A stretch of DNA of 64,000 nt, taken from contig NZ_CP109965.1 in assembly GCF_026725475.1 (NCBI RefSeq), positions 1,488,001-1,552,000 of the forward strand, in the 5' to 3' direction. This document shows positions 18,799 to 28,419 of the stretch, one piece after another (the stretch's first letter is position 1; every line of letters starts with the position of its first letter). Both the position numbers and the translations under genes were made by a program. The notes beneath the pieces were generated by a model. That model saw only the letters and a program-made list of their open reading frames with translations. It had not been told where the DNA came from and searched no databases. Origin of the DNA: Catenovulum adriaticum. GTDB taxonomy: Bacteria; Pseudomonadota; Gammaproteobacteria; Enterobacterales; Alteromonadaceae.

Positions 18799-19749
18799 AT
18801 GACAACAAATAAACCATTAAATATTGGCATTAGTGCATGTTTATTAGGTGAAAAAGTCCGGTTTGATGGTGGACATAAATCTTTAACGTTTGCCCAGAAT
18901 ACCCTATCTAAATATGTTAATTACCATCCTATTTGCCCAGAAGTGGGGATCGGCATGTCGATTCCCAGAAAGCCAATTCGATTAATCGACGATAATCAAA
19001 TCATTAAACTGGTTGATAGTCGAGATTCTAGTATTGATTACACCAATAAAATGAATCAGTTCGCTGAACAAAAGTGTCAACATATGGCGCATTTAAATGG
19101 CTTCATTTTAACGTCGAAATCTCCAAGTTGTGGGATGGAGCGAATGAAAGTGTTTGATAAAGACGGTAATTTACAGCACCGTAAAGGCGTTGGTTTATTT
19201 GCTAAAGAGCTGATGCAACAACACCCCAATTTACCTGTAGAAGAAGATGGTAGGCTTAGTGATAAAAGCTTACGCGAAAACTTTATTGAACGAATTTATA
19301 TCCACGCGCAATGGCAAAATCAAGTTGCTCAAAGTGAACAATTAAAAGATCTAATTGATTTTCACAGCTGTCATAAATATCAAATTATGGCGCATAGTTA
19401 TCAAGCCTATAAAGATTTAGGCAAGCTGGTTGCTAACCATGATAAAAAACCAATCGAACAATTAAAAGAGGCCTATTTTTCAAGGTTAATGCAAGCGTTG
19501 AAACAAATTGCCGGTCGTAAAAAACACTGTAATGTATTAATGCATATTCAAGGTTATTTTAAACGCGATATTAAACCACACGACAAACAAGAGCTAAGCC
19601 GGCTTATATTGCATTACCGACAAGGGCTAGTGCCTTTATTAGCGCCGCTCACGCTGATTAAACATTTTTTAATGCTATACCCAAATGAGTACTTAAATCA
19701 GCAAAGTTATTTTAACCCATATCCTTTAGAGATGGGGTTAAGCGGTTAA
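18799..19749 (+). CDS. DUF523/DUF1722 (YbgA-like) protein
   Basis: A 316-residue protein of two fused domains. Residues 5-150 are DUF523, with a Cys-rich start (ISACLLGEKVRFDGGHK) and a further SPSCGM motif near residue 108. Residues about 185-300 are DUF1722, with the HSCHKYQIMAHS segment. E. coli YbgA is the DUF1722 domain alone and sits beside phrB there, so association with photolyase is conserved. The function is not established. It has a good AGGAG ribosome-binding site and is the first gene of the operon, 28 bp before the photolyase gene. Confidence 0.88.
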   Translation: MTTNKPLNIGISACLLGEKVRFDGGHKSLTFAQNTLSKYVNYHPICPEVGIGMSIPRKPIRLIDDNQIIKLVDSRDSSIDYTNKMNQFAEQKCQHMAHLNGFILTSKSPSCGMERMKVFDKDGNLQHRKGVGLFAKELMQQHPNLPVEEDGRLSDKSLRENFIERIYIHAQWQNQVAQSEQLKDLIDFHSCHKYQIMAHSYQAYKDLGKLVANHDKKPIEQLKEAYFSRLMQALKQIAGRKKHCNVLMHIQGYFKRDIKPHDKQELSRLILHYRQGLVPLLAPLTLIKHFLMLYPNEYLNQQSYFNPYPLEMGLSG

Positions 19750-19777
19750 CAAGTCGCTATTTATTTAAGGACAAAAA

Positions 19778-21265
19778 ATGCAATTAGTTTGGTTTAGAAA
19801 TGATTTAAGAAGTTTAGATCATGCAGGTTTAACGAACGCTTTGAATACAAAAGAGCCTGTGATTAGTGTTTTTATTGCAACTGAAAAACAGTGGCAATCA
19901 CATGATATGGCGCCGATAAAACGCGACTTTATGTATTCCAGAGTGGCAGATTTATCCTCGGCTTTGGCTGAACTTAATATCCCACTTATTTTAATAAAAT
20001 CAGATACTTATCAAAATAGTGTGCAGCAAATCCTTGACTTGTGTCAGAAATATCCGATAAACCGGGTGCATGCTTGCGCTGATTATGAATTAAATGAAAG
20101 GGTAAGAGACAAAAATGCTCAGCAGCAACTCTCAACTCTCGGTGTTAAATTTAATCTCTATCATGACTCTGTCATTTTTCCACCAAAATCAATAACTAAA
20201 GCTGATGGCGGTTATTACAGCGTTTTTACGGCTTTTAAAAAACAGTGGCTGCAGCATTTTGCGCAACATAACGCCAATTGTTTTGCCAAACCACAAGCCC
20301 AGGCTATTCAATTTGACAACCATAAAACATTGGTGAATTGGCTTAATGAAGCTAAGCACAAGCCGCAAAGTGTGGACGATAAATTAGCGTCATTTAAAAC
20401 GCGATTAACGCCTCATCAAACTCAGGTTTCGTCAGCAGATGCAGCTGAAAGTTTTCCGACTGAAGAGTTAGCTATTTTAAATCGATTACGCACTTTTTGT
20501 CGGGAGCAAGTTCAGGATTATCAACAAAACCGAGATTTACCCAATTTATCCGCAACCAGTTGTTTGTCTGCGGCTTTTAGTTTGGGGTGTATTAGCCCTC
20601 GGCAGGCAATTAATCGATTATTGGTAGAGCAGGGCGAAGCCGTATTCAATTCAGATTCAGGCGCTGCGACTTGGTTAAGTGAATTAATTTGGCGTGAGTT
20701 TTATCGCCATTTAACCGCGATTTATGATGATATCAGCAAAGGTTTTGCCGTTAAAACGCAGTATCAAAATTTACCATGGCGTAATAATAAAACTGAATTT
20801 GATGCCTGGTGTCAGGGAAAAACCGGTTTCCCGATTGTCGATGCCGCTATGCGACAGCTAAATCAAACTGGCTGGATGCACAACAGGTTACGAATGATTG
20901 TCGCCAGTTTTTTGATTAAAGATCTGCAAATTGACTGGCGTTGGGGTGAGCAATATTTTATGCAAAACTTAATTGATGGCGATTATGCCGCTAATAATGG
21001 GGGCTGGCAGTGGAGCGCCTCAACTGGGCACGACGCTGCGCCTTATTTTCGTATATTTAACCCAACCACTCAAAGCGAACGCTTTGATAAACAAGGTCAC
21101 TTTATTCGTAAGTTTTGTCCTGAGCTGGCTCAATTGCCTGACAAGTATATTCACAAACCGCATCTATATGAAAGCCTCAATCAATCACCAATCGATTATC
21201 CAAAACCAATTGTCGATCATAAAACGGCCCGTGAAATAACGCTCAATATGTATGCCAACAAATAA
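19778..21265 (+). CDS. phrB: Deoxyribodipyrimidine photolyase
   Basis: Repairs UV-induced cyclobutane pyrimidine dimers with blue light. The 495-residue protein has the N-terminal antenna-chromophore domain (residues 1-130) and the C-terminal FAD-binding helical domain. The latter holds the signature block with WMHNRLRMIVASFL, then GGWQWSASTGHDAAPYF, which lines the FAD and substrate pocket. The length is close to E. coli PhrB (472). It lies in an operon with lipid-modifying redox enzymes, as in sigma-E/ChrR regulons. Confidence 0.95.
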   Translation: MQLVWFRNDLRSLDHAGLTNALNTKEPVISVFIATEKQWQSHDMAPIKRDFMYSRVADLSSALAELNIPLILIKSDTYQNSVQQILDLCQKYPINRVHACADYELNERVRDKNAQQQLSTLGVKFNLYHDSVIFPPKSITKADGGYYSVFTAFKKQWLQHFAQHNANCFAKPQAQAIQFDNHKTLVNWLNEAKHKPQSVDDKLASFKTRLTPHQTQVSSADAAESFPTEELAILNRLRTFCREQVQDYQQNRDLPNLSATSCLSAAFSLGCISPRQAINRLLVEQGEAVFNSDSGAATWLSELIWREFYRHLTAIYDDISKGFAVKTQYQNLPWRNNKTEFDAWCQGKTGFPIVDAAMRQLNQTGWMHNRLRMIVASFLIKDLQIDWRWGEQYFMQNLIDGDYAANNGGWQWSASTGHDAAPYFRIFNPTTQSERFDKQGHFIRKFCPELAQLPDKYIHKPHLYESLNQSPIDYPKPIVDHKTAREITLNMYANK

Positions 21266-21347
21266 ATTTATCTATCGCGGTAATCCTAAGTTGCTTTTCT
21301 GCAGTATAAATAATAAGTACATAAGGCGGCTTAATAAGGAATAAACT

Positions 21348-21779
21348 ATGCACGACATTAAGTTAGATGCATTTATAGATGTGTATCAAGCGCTCAATAT
21401 TCAAAATATAGAGCGCTTAGACAGCATTTATCATCCATCGATACAGTTTATCGATCCTTTGCATCATATCCACGGGTTAATTGAGTTAAAGCAATATTTA
21501 GCTCATATGTACCAAAATACGATTAGCTGCCAATTTAATATTCTGTCTAAGCAGATAGTAAACGACCAAGCTTTTTTAACTTGGGTGATGACATACCAGC
21601 ATAAAAAAATAGGTTCAGGTAACTGCATTGAAGTCGATGGCGTGTCTAGACTTAAATTTGACCAAGATAAAGTCATTTTTCATCGAGATTATTTTGATTT
21701 AACTCAAATGTTATTTGATCATTTACCTGTGATTGGCTGTACAAGTAAATACATTAAACAAAAAGCAGCTTCTGTATGA
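21348..21779 (+). CDS. SnoaL/NTF2-like protein
   Basis: A 143-residue soluble protein with the cone-like NTF2 fold pattern: an N-terminal helix with a short-chain YHPSIQFIDPLHHIHGL block that forms the pocket, and beta strands to the end with FHRDYFDLTQM. The family includes small isomerases, hydrolases and scaffold proteins. This member is the one found next to photolyase, SDR and amine-oxidase genes in many gammaproteobacteria; its role is unknown. Its stop overlaps the next start (ATGA), showing translational coupling. Confidence 0.82.
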   Translation: MHDIKLDAFIDVYQALNIQNIERLDSIYHPSIQFIDPLHHIHGLIELKQYLAHMYQNTISCQFNILSKQIVNDQAFLTWVMTYQHKKIGSGNCIEVDGVSRLKFDQDKVIFHRDYFDLTQMLFDHLPVIGCTSKYIKQKAASV

Positions 21780-22537
21780 ATATATTGATAACGGGCGCAA
21801 CTTCTGGCATTGGTCAAGCGCTGGCGCTTCATTATTTAGCACAAGCCAATTCACAAGATCACGTTTTTGTTATTGGTCGTAGCCAAAACAAATTAAGTTT
21901 ACTTGAAGACAAAGGTGCTATATCGCTTGCGTGCGATTTAACGCAAAAACAAGCCGTTTTGAATTTAGCAGCGGATATTTCAAAGCGAGCAGAACATCTA
22001 GATTTGGTCATTTTAAATGCAGGCAATTGTATTTATTACGAGCCTGAGCATAATGAAAATGCAGCCAATTCGTTATCATCTGTATTGGTTAAAAACATAG
22101 AGTCTAATTTATTTACAATGGCTTACGCTATTGATTTAGTTTTGCCTTTTTTAACTCGGTCCACCAGTCGAACACAGGCACCTAAGCTGGTATTAATGGG
22201 CAGTTTAGCCAGTGATTTTCCTTTTACAAAATCGCAAGGTTATGGTTCATCTAAAGCGGCGGTTGCTTACTTGGCCAAAAGTTTACAGGTTGATTACCCA
22301 CAAATTAACGTAAGTTTGGTTCAGCCTGGTTTTGTTAAAACCCCACTCACTGATAAAAATGAATTTAAGATGCCAGCTCTAGTAAGTACAGATCAGGCCG
22401 CAGATGCTATCGTCTCGGGGATTGAAAACAATAAAAGCCTGATACGTTTTCCAACTATATTTAGCTTTATTATAAAGTGCTTAGGTGCTTTCCCTCTTGG
22501 TTTACAGCTCTATATAGCTAAAAAAATGAAACAATAA
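21776..22537 (+). CDS. Short-chain dehydrogenase/reductase in photolyase operon
   Basis: A 253-residue NAD(P)-dependent oxidoreductase. The cofactor loop TGATSGIGQ lies at the N-terminus, an NAG motif (LNAGN) near residue 82, a catalytic Ser in LMGSLAS, and Tyr-x3-Lys as YGSSKAA near residue 160. A hydrophobic C-terminal stretch suggests membrane association. It starts within the stop codon of the NTF2-like gene. The substrate is probably lipid-related by context, but this is inference. Confidence 0.88.
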   Translation: MNILITGATSGIGQALALHYLAQANSQDHVFVIGRSQNKLSLLEDKGAISLACDLTQKQAVLNLAADISKRAEHLDLVILNAGNCIYYEPEHNENAANSLSSVLVKNIESNLFTMAYAIDLVLPFLTRSTSRTQAPKLVLMGSLASDFPFTKSQGYGSSKAAVAYLAKSLQVDYPQINVSLVQPGFVKTPLTDKNEFKMPALVSTDQAADAIVSGIENNKSLIRFPTIFSFIIKCLGAFPLGLQLYIAKKMKQ

Positions 22538-22554
22538 TAATTAAGGTCACCGTT

Positions 22555-23883
22555 ATGGAAAATAGCACTTCATCAACAGAATCTAACATCCCATCAACAG
22601 AAACTAATTTAAAAATTGCGGTCATCGGTTCTGGCATTTCAGGCTTAGTGAGTGCGTGGCAATTATCGCAAAAATATCAAGTGTGTTTATTTGAGCAATC
22701 AGATACGTTAGGTGGCCATACTGCGACCAAACAAATTGACTATCTAGGCAAGACTTACTCAATTGATACAGGGTTTATTGTATTCAACGACTGGACTTAC
22801 CCCAATTTTAACCGTTTTTTAGATAAGCTTAGGGTAAAACACCAGCCAACAACCATGAGCTTTAGTGTCAAAAATGAAGCGGACAACCTTGAATATAATG
22901 GCAATACATTGGCCAGTTTATTTGCACAAAAGCGGAATATATTTAAACCCAAATTTTATAAATTTATTAACGAAATTATTAGATTTAATAAGCTAAGCAA
23001 ACAAGTGCTAAATGGTGATGTTGCAGAATCGGAAGCTTTGTTAAATGATTCTTTAGCGCACTTTTTAGCGCGGTTTAATTTCTCTGATTATTTTGCCACC
23101 AACTATATTTTAGCCATGGGCGCTGCTATTTGGTCCTCAGGCTTAGACGGAATGAAATCTTTCCCTTTAAAATTTTTCCTGCGCTTTTTTAATAATCATG
23201 GTTTGCTTAATATTACTAACCGCCCCCAATGGTCAGTCGTTAGCGGCGGATCTAGACAGTATATAGATGCCTTATTACCCAAAATGCCTCAAGTTGATAT
23301 TAGGTTAAACAGCCCGGTAAAAAGCGTTAGGCGCTTGGCAGACAAATCATTCATCGCAATTGAGGTAAATGGCCAACTTGAGTATTTTGATAAAGTGATT
23401 ATAGCTTGTCATTCAGACCAAGCATTGGCCATGTTAGAGACACCAAGCCAAGCTGAGAAAGCCATTTTGGCAGACATCGAATATGCCAATAACGAGGTTA
23501 TTTTACACACCGACCATCGCATTTTACCTAAAAGACGAGCGGCATGGGCTGCCTGGAATTATGATTTGTCGGCAACTAATAAACAGGCTGCTACCTTAAC
23601 TTACAATATGAATATACTTCAGGGAATAAAAAGTGACACCACTTTTTGTGTGACGTTAAATCAAACCGAGCAAATTGATTCAACAAAAATTATCGGCCGT
23701 TACCAATATGCACACCCTGTCTATAATCAAAAAAGTATTAATGCGCAACAAAAACGCGCTGAGATAAATGGTGTTGATGGTATCTATTATTGTGGAGCTT
23801 ATTGGTACAACGGGTTTCATGAAGATGGTATTCGTAGTGCGTTAGATGTGTGCTCGTTATTAGAGGCTAATTATTTTGACTAA
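22555..23883 (+). CDS. FAD-dependent amine-oxidase-like oxidoreductase
   Basis: A 442-residue flavoprotein. The Rossmann dinucleotide-binding loop VIGSGISGLVSAW lies near residue 24, followed by LFEQSDTLGGHTAT, and the C-terminal FAD-contact region is GIYYCGAYWYNGFHEDG. The family (NAD/FAD-binding, amine-oxidase superfamily) includes the desaturase- or oxidase-type enzymes found beside DUF1365 and cyclopropane-synthase-like genes. In Rhodobacter, related genes in the sigma-E regulon make furan-containing fatty acids. Whether this strain makes the same product is not known. It overlaps the DUF1365 gene by 8 bp. Confidence 0.88.
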   Translation: MENSTSSTESNIPSTETNLKIAVIGSGISGLVSAWQLSQKYQVCLFEQSDTLGGHTATKQIDYLGKTYSIDTGFIVFNDWTYPNFNRFLDKLRVKHQPTTMSFSVKNEADNLEYNGNTLASLFAQKRNIFKPKFYKFINEIIRFNKLSKQVLNGDVAESEALLNDSLAHFLARFNFSDYFATNYILAMGAAIWSSGLDGMKSFPLKFFLRFFNNHGLLNITNRPQWSVVSGGSRQYIDALLPKMPQVDIRLNSPVKSVRRLADKSFIAIEVNGQLEYFDKVIIACHSDQALAMLETPSQAEKAILADIEYANNEVILHTDHRILPKRRAAWAAWNYDLSATNKQAATLTYNMNILQGIKSDTTFCVTLNQTEQIDSTKIIGRYQYAHPVYNQKSINAQQKRAEINGVDGIYYCGAYWYNGFHEDGIRSALDVCSLLEANYFD

Positions 23884-24667
23884 GCAAATTGGGGCATCAT
23901 TCCATGGCTTTAATAGTGCCATTTATCAAGGCACGACTTATCATAAGCGGTTCACGCCTAAAATACATGCGTTTAGCTATCCTATTTATTTTTTGTGGCT
24001 AGATCTGGATGAAATTCCTTTGCTTCATCAAAATATTAAATATCTCTCCAGTAAAAAATATTCGATTGCTAGCTTTAATGAAGCGGATTATCAGCCTGAT
24101 GATTTTGCCAATATTGACCAGCCAGAACTCATGTTTAAACAAACGCTCAAGCAAAACATGATCAATAAAGCCTATTCATTAGGTGAAAAAGCGCAAATAG
24201 ATCAGGTATTTTTACTGGGTCAAATTCGAACTTGGGGCCTGTATTTCAGCCCGGTTAATTTTTATTATTTATATCAACAAGGTCGACTTATTTCGATCTT
24301 AGCTCAAGTCAGCAATACGCCATGGAATGAAAAACACTATTATTTAGTGCCATTTCAAGCAAACACTTATATTTGTGATAAAGAATTTCATGTTTCTCCA
24401 TTTAATAATTTAGATATGCAGTACGCATGGAAAACGAGTGAGCCGTCTCAAAACTTAAACCTACATATTGAGAATATTAAAGACGGAAAACTCTTCCACG
24501 CTGGCATCTCACTCAAAAGACAAGCACTCAACAATAAAAATTTTAACCGCCTATTGATCAAATTTCCTTGGATGTGCGTAAAAACTATATTCGCTATTTA
24601 TTGGCAAGCAGTTAAATTGTGGCTCAAAGGCATTCCTTTTTATGGTTATGTTGAGCATAAAAAATAA
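23876..24667 (+). CDS. DUF1365 family protein
   Basis: A 263-residue protein of the DUF1365 family, almost always encoded between the FAD oxidoreductase and the cyclopropane-synthase-like gene. The N-terminal YHKRFTPKIHAFSYPIYFLW and the central FSPVNFYYLY-(x)n-VSNTPWNE blocks are diagnostic. A C-terminal hydrophobic patch (about residues 230-250) suggests membrane contact. Its biochemical role is unknown; operon position implies work on unsaturated or methylated acyl chains. The start overlaps the previous gene. Confidence 0.9.
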   Translation: MTKQIGASFHGFNSAIYQGTTYHKRFTPKIHAFSYPIYFLWLDLDEIPLLHQNIKYLSSKKYSIASFNEADYQPDDFANIDQPELMFKQTLKQNMINKAYSLGEKAQIDQVFLLGQIRTWGLYFSPVNFYYLYQQGRLISILAQVSNTPWNEKHYYLVPFQANTYICDKEFHVSPFNNLDMQYAWKTSEPSQNLNLHIENIKDGKLFHAGISLKRQALNNKNFNRLLIKFPWMCVKTIFAIYWQAVKLWLKGIPFYGYVEHKK

Positions 24668-24684
24668 AAAAATAGGAGTACCCA

Positions 24685-26013
24685 ATGGAATCGAGTGAAT
24701 TAACTAATCAGGTTAACAAAAAAACCAGAACTGAAGAAAAAAACAGTATGATAACTCGATCAGGCTTTGATAACTGGGTTAATAGCCTTGCTCGTAAACT
24801 GGTGTTCAAAAAGTTAAACAATATTAAACACGGCCAAATTATTATTGATGAAAAAGGTAAACAGTATCATTTTGGTCGTCACAACCAGCAAAATGCTCAT
24901 TTAGTTGCCAAGTTAGAAGTATTAACCCCAGAATTTTATAAACATATAATGCTAAATGGCAGTATAGGTGCTGGCGAAGCTTATATGCAGGGTTTATGGG
25001 CTACTGAAAACTTAACCACCTTAATTAGAATTTTTAGTTTAAATACAAGTGCTACCGATTCAATAGACTCAGGCATGGCATCTATCTTAAAACCATTTGA
25101 AAAAATCTATCACTGGTTTAATCGTAATAGTCTATCGGGTTCAAAAAGAAATATATCGGCTCATTATGATTTGGGAAATGAAATGTACCGCTGCTTTTTA
25201 GACCCTAGCATGATGTATTCAAGTGCAATTTACCCAGACAAAAATATGAGTTTAAACGACGCCTCTGAATATAAGCTTAAACACATTTGCGAAAAATTAG
25301 ATCTTCGCGCTGAGCATCACTTATTAGAAATAGGAACAGGTTGGGGCGGTATGGCTATTTTTGCAGCTAAATATACAGGCTGTAAAGTGACTACAACGAC
25401 CATTTCTCAAGCGCAGTTTGACTATGCAACGCAAGCCGTTAAAGAGGCCGGTTTAACCGAACAAGTAAAAGTGATTATGTTCGATTACCGGGAGCTTTGT
25501 GGGCAATACGACAGACTTGTTTCGGTTGAAATGATTGAGGCTGTAGGACACGAATACTATCCGGTATTTTTTCAAAAATGTGCCCAACTCCTAAAACCTG
25601 ATGGGGTTATGTTAATTCAAGCGATTACCATTGCCGATCAACGTTTTGATTATTATTTGAATAATGTCGATTTTATCCAAAAATATATTTTCCCTGGTGG
25701 TTGTTTACCGTCTGTTGAACAAATGGCGAAACAGGTTTCGCAATCCACCGATATGGTTATCAGGCATTTAGAAGATATTGGTTTACATTACGCACAAACG
25801 TTAGCTGATTGGCGAAGTAATTTTTTTCAAAATATAGAACAGATAAAATCTCAAGGATATGATGACCAGTTTATCCGTATGTGGGAATTTTATTTGTGCT
25901 ATTGCGAAGGCGGCTTTAGAGAAAGAGCAATCTCAACGGTTCAACTCGTTTTAAATAAACCAGATAATCGTTCAGACAGTCCGTTAATTAATCATCATTC
26001 AACCACTAAGTAG
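24685..26013 (+). CDS. Cyclopropane-fatty-acid-synthase family methyltransferase
   Basis: A 442-residue SAM-dependent enzyme of the CFA synthase family that methylates or cyclopropanates acyl chains of membrane phospholipids. The SAM-binding loop LEIGTGWGGMAIFAA lies near residue 213. It is preceded by the substrate-positioning SAHYDLGNEMYRCFLDP block. MIEAVGHEYYPVFF and the QAITIADQRF block follow. In photolyase operons this gene is usually one of several CFA-like paralogues, some of which act in methylated or furan fatty-acid synthesis. Which reaction this one performs cannot be decided from the sequence alone. It has a strong AGGAG ribosome-binding site. Confidence 0.92.
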   Translation: MESSELTNQVNKKTRTEEKNSMITRSGFDNWVNSLARKLVFKKLNNIKHGQIIIDEKGKQYHFGRHNQQNAHLVAKLEVLTPEFYKHIMLNGSIGAGEAYMQGLWATENLTTLIRIFSLNTSATDSIDSGMASILKPFEKIYHWFNRNSLSGSKRNISAHYDLGNEMYRCFLDPSMMYSSAIYPDKNMSLNDASEYKLKHICEKLDLRAEHHLLEIGTGWGGMAIFAAKYTGCKVTTTTISQAQFDYATQAVKEAGLTEQVKVIMFDYRELCGQYDRLVSVEMIEAVGHEYYPVFFQKCAQLLKPDGVMLIQAITIADQRFDYYLNNVDFIQKYIFPGGCLPSVEQMAKQVSQSTDMVIRHLEDIGLHYAQTLADWRSNFFQNIEQIKSQGYDDQFIRMWEFYLCYCEGGFRERAISTVQLVLNKPDNRSDSPLINHHSTTK

Positions 26014-26022
26014 GATTAATTT

Positions 26023-26745
26023 ATGTTGGCATACTTGACTCAATTTAAGTCTGCTCATTTAAAACTTAGTCTACTATTTGTGGTCGTGATTATGGGCATG
26101 AGTATCAGCTCTCAATCGCTTGCCAGTGAGGATGCCTTGTTAACCTCCGATAGTCCTAAGGCTATTTCCCATTCAATTAAACTATTTTGGCTGACACAAC
26201 CGCCCATTGGCCAGGCTAATTTAAGTGTGCTTTGGTGGGATGTTTATGATAGTTGGTTTTATTGTAAAAATAGCGCAGAGTTTAAAGCGCAGAGACAGAC
26301 ATACAGTGAAAACATAAAGCGAAAACAAACAGATGTATATTCTGAACTTAAGCTGTTAGCTAATTTGTGTGAACAAGCCGCATTAAAAATACAGTACAAC
26401 CGAGATATTGACAGCGATGATTTAGTGGATGAAACGAAAAAGCAATGGGATAAGCTTGGGTTAGACCGAAAAAAATACCAAATTTGGTTACAAACTTTAA
26501 GCCAAATATGGCCGGATATTAAAACCGGAGAACAGCTCATTTTTGTGCTGCAAACGACATCTCAAGATAAAACCTTAAAAGATGCCAACCCAAACACGAA
26601 TAACCAATACCAAGGCCAGTTTTTTTATCAAAATGAGTCTTTAAAAGTGATAACCGATTCAGAATTTTCACTGGCTTTTTTAGCAATTTGGCTAAGTCAA
26701 AAAACAACTGAACCAGAGCTTCGACAGCAACTCTTAAGTTTGTAG
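26023..26745 (+). CDS. Chalcone-isomerase-like periplasmic protein
   Basis: A 240-residue exported protein with a signal peptide (hydrophobic core around residues 14-30, likely cleavage near SLAS). The mature part follows the chalcone isomerase-like pattern. It begins with GQANLSVLWWDVYDSWFY, then IQYNRDIDSDDLVDETKKQW, then a C-terminal FFYQNESLK and FLAIWLSQKTTEPELRQQLL. Such proteins close many photolyase/CFA operons; they are thought to bind lipids rather than catalyse flavonoid chemistry. It starts 10 bp after the CFA-like gene and is the last member of the operon. Other members of such operons (DUF2878, DUF3833) are absent here. Confidence 0.75.
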   Translation: MLAYLTQFKSAHLKLSLLFVVVIMGMSISSQSLASEDALLTSDSPKAISHSIKLFWLTQPPIGQANLSVLWWDVYDSWFYCKNSAEFKAQRQTYSENIKRKQTDVYSELKLLANLCEQAALKIQYNRDIDSDDLVDETKKQWDKLGLDRKKYQIWLQTLSQIWPDIKTGEQLIFVLQTTSQDKTLKDANPNTNNQYQGQFFYQNESLKVITDSEFSLAFLAIWLSQKTTEPELRQQLLSL

Positions 26746-26916
26746 TAGCTTTGTAATAGACGAACTGTGACAGGTATTATAGGCGTTAAAAATATCTATA
26801 TTTATCACTTGATTTTTACTGGGTTAGACATATTATGTCTTTATCTTTAATTTGTTAACTTTAACGTAAGTTAATTAATGAGACCCTTAAATCTGTGGTT
26901 TTTAACCGGAGTTTAT

Positions 26917-27786
26917 ATGCAACGTATTATTCTGTTTTTGGTTACAAATTTGGCAGTTATGCTGACATTAAGCATCGCCATGAGTGTTATCTTTTCAGTC
27001 TTTGGTATTAATGCCAGAGGTTATGGAGGGTTATTGGTAATGGCCTGTGTTTTTGGCTTTGGTGGTGCTTTTATTTCATTGTTAATGTCAAAGTGGATAG
27101 CTAAACGCTCGGTTGGCGCTATGGTTATTGAGCAACCCCGAAATAGCACAGAGCAATGGCTGGTTGAAACCGTTCGCCGTCATGCTAAACAAGCCAAAAT
27201 AGGTATGCCTGAAGTCGCCATCTTTAATTCACCAGAAATGAATGCATTTGCAACAGGTGCAAATAAAAATAATGCTTTAGTCGCGGTCAGTTCGGGGCTA
27301 TTAAATAATATGACAAAAGACGAAGCTGAAGCGGTTATCGGACACGAAGTTAGCCATATTGCCAATGGCGATATGGTCACGCTCACCTTGATTCAAGGTG
27401 TGGTCAACACCTTTGTCATTTTCTTAGCCCGAGTGGTCGCCGGTATTATTTCAAATGCTACACGTTCTAATGATCAACAAGGCGGTGGGTTAGGCGGCTT
27501 TGCCTATTTTGCGATTGTATTTGTACTAGAGATGCTATTTGGTATTTTGGCCAGTATGGTTGTCGCTTGGTTTTCAAGAAAACGAGAATTTAGAGCAGAT
27601 GCTGGCGGGGCGTATTTAACCAGTAAACAAGCGATGATGAGTGCACTGGAGCGCTTAAAACAAAGTCACGAAAGTCGCTTAGAAGGCTCTATCATGGCCT
27701 TTGGTATTAAAGGTGGAAAGTTAGTCAATTTATTATCAACTCATCCACCTTTAGATAAAAGAATTGAAGCGCTTAGACAATCCTAA
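26917..27786 (+). CDS. htpX: Membrane zinc metalloprotease HtpX
   Basis: A 289-residue inner-membrane protease that helps degrade damaged membrane proteins alongside FtsH. The zinc site HEVSH starts at about residue 143, and a downstream Glu in FRADAGGAYL supplies the third ligand. There are two N-terminal and two central transmembrane helices. The frame is open from 26878, but the conserved start MQRIILFLVTNLAVM is at 26917 with CCGGAG just upstream, and the length then matches E. coli HtpX (293). It is a single gene with its own 170-bp leader. Confidence 0.96.
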   Translation: MQRIILFLVTNLAVMLTLSIAMSVIFSVFGINARGYGGLLVMACVFGFGGAFISLLMSKWIAKRSVGAMVIEQPRNSTEQWLVETVRRHAKQAKIGMPEVAIFNSPEMNAFATGANKNNALVAVSSGLLNNMTKDEAEAVIGHEVSHIANGDMVTLTLIQGVVNTFVIFLARVVAGIISNATRSNDQQGGGLGGFAYFAIVFVLEMLFGILASMVVAWFSRKREFRADAGGAYLTSKQAMMSALERLKQSHESRLEGSIMAFGIKGGKLVNLLSTHPPLDKRIEALRQS

Positions 27787-27864
27787 TTCGTCCCGAATTC
27801 TCATCAATCGACTCACTTTAAAGCAGAACCACATTGGTTCTGCTTTAACCTCAACTCGGGCTAA

Positions 27865-28332
27865 TTAATATTTAGCGGCGCAGCAACGCTTAAATTTTTT
27901 ACCTGACCCACAGGCGCAAGCTTGATTTTTAGATATTGCTTTGCGCTTTACAGCCAATTGTCCTTCTGTGTAATACCAAGCGCCTTCTAGCTTAATAAAC
28001 TGCGAGCACTCCTGCATTTCAACCAAATCGTTAGCATCAATATAACGTGCAATAAATTCAACTTCTGCACTATTCTCAGTTTTTACCCGATCGGCGATTA
28101 CAGTGAGTCCTATAAATTGGACTGATTTAGCAAAACGATTAATCTCCGCCAATAAATTTTTATCTCGGGTATCTGGCGCTTGTGTCTGATAAATATAGTC
28201 AACTTTGGCTTGTTGATAAGCGCTATATCTTGAGCGCATTAATTGCTCAGCTGTTTCTGGCCTTTGCGTTTGATTGATAAAAGGTTCGCAACATTGCTCA
28301 AAGGGTAAATTAGACTGACAAGGGCACAACAT
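27865..28332 (-). CDS. ychJ: YchJ-family SEC-C motif protein
   Basis: A 155-residue protein of the UPF0225/YchJ family. Zinc-binding SEC-C-type motifs occur at both ends: CPCQSNLPFEQCC near residue 3 and CACGSGKKFKRCC near the C-terminus. The NTF2-like middle includes LMRSRYSAYQQAKVDYIYQT, typical of the family. Similar SEC-C knuckles let SecA bind SecB and ribosomes, but the role of YchJ is unknown. It is convergent with htpX. Confidence 0.88.
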   Translation of the reverse strand: MLCPCQSNLPFEQCCEPFINQTQRPETAEQLMRSRYSAYQQAKVDYIYQTQAPDTRDKNLLAEINRFAKSVQFIGLTVIADRVKTENSAEVEFIARYIDANDLVEMQECSQFIKLEGAWYYTEGQLAVKRKAISKNQACACGSGKKFKRCCAAKY

Positions 28333-28419
28333 AATAAAAATCTTTTAATTTAAAAAGGGGAATGACTTTATTTTATCATAAGCAAAGCGTATAAAAGATG
28401 GAAACTCGCATACAAAATA

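Noticed and set aside
26746..26916. Heat-shock (sigma-32) promoter for htpX
   Set aside because: A CTTGATT occurs near 26,810, but no CCCCAT-type -10 lies at the right distance.
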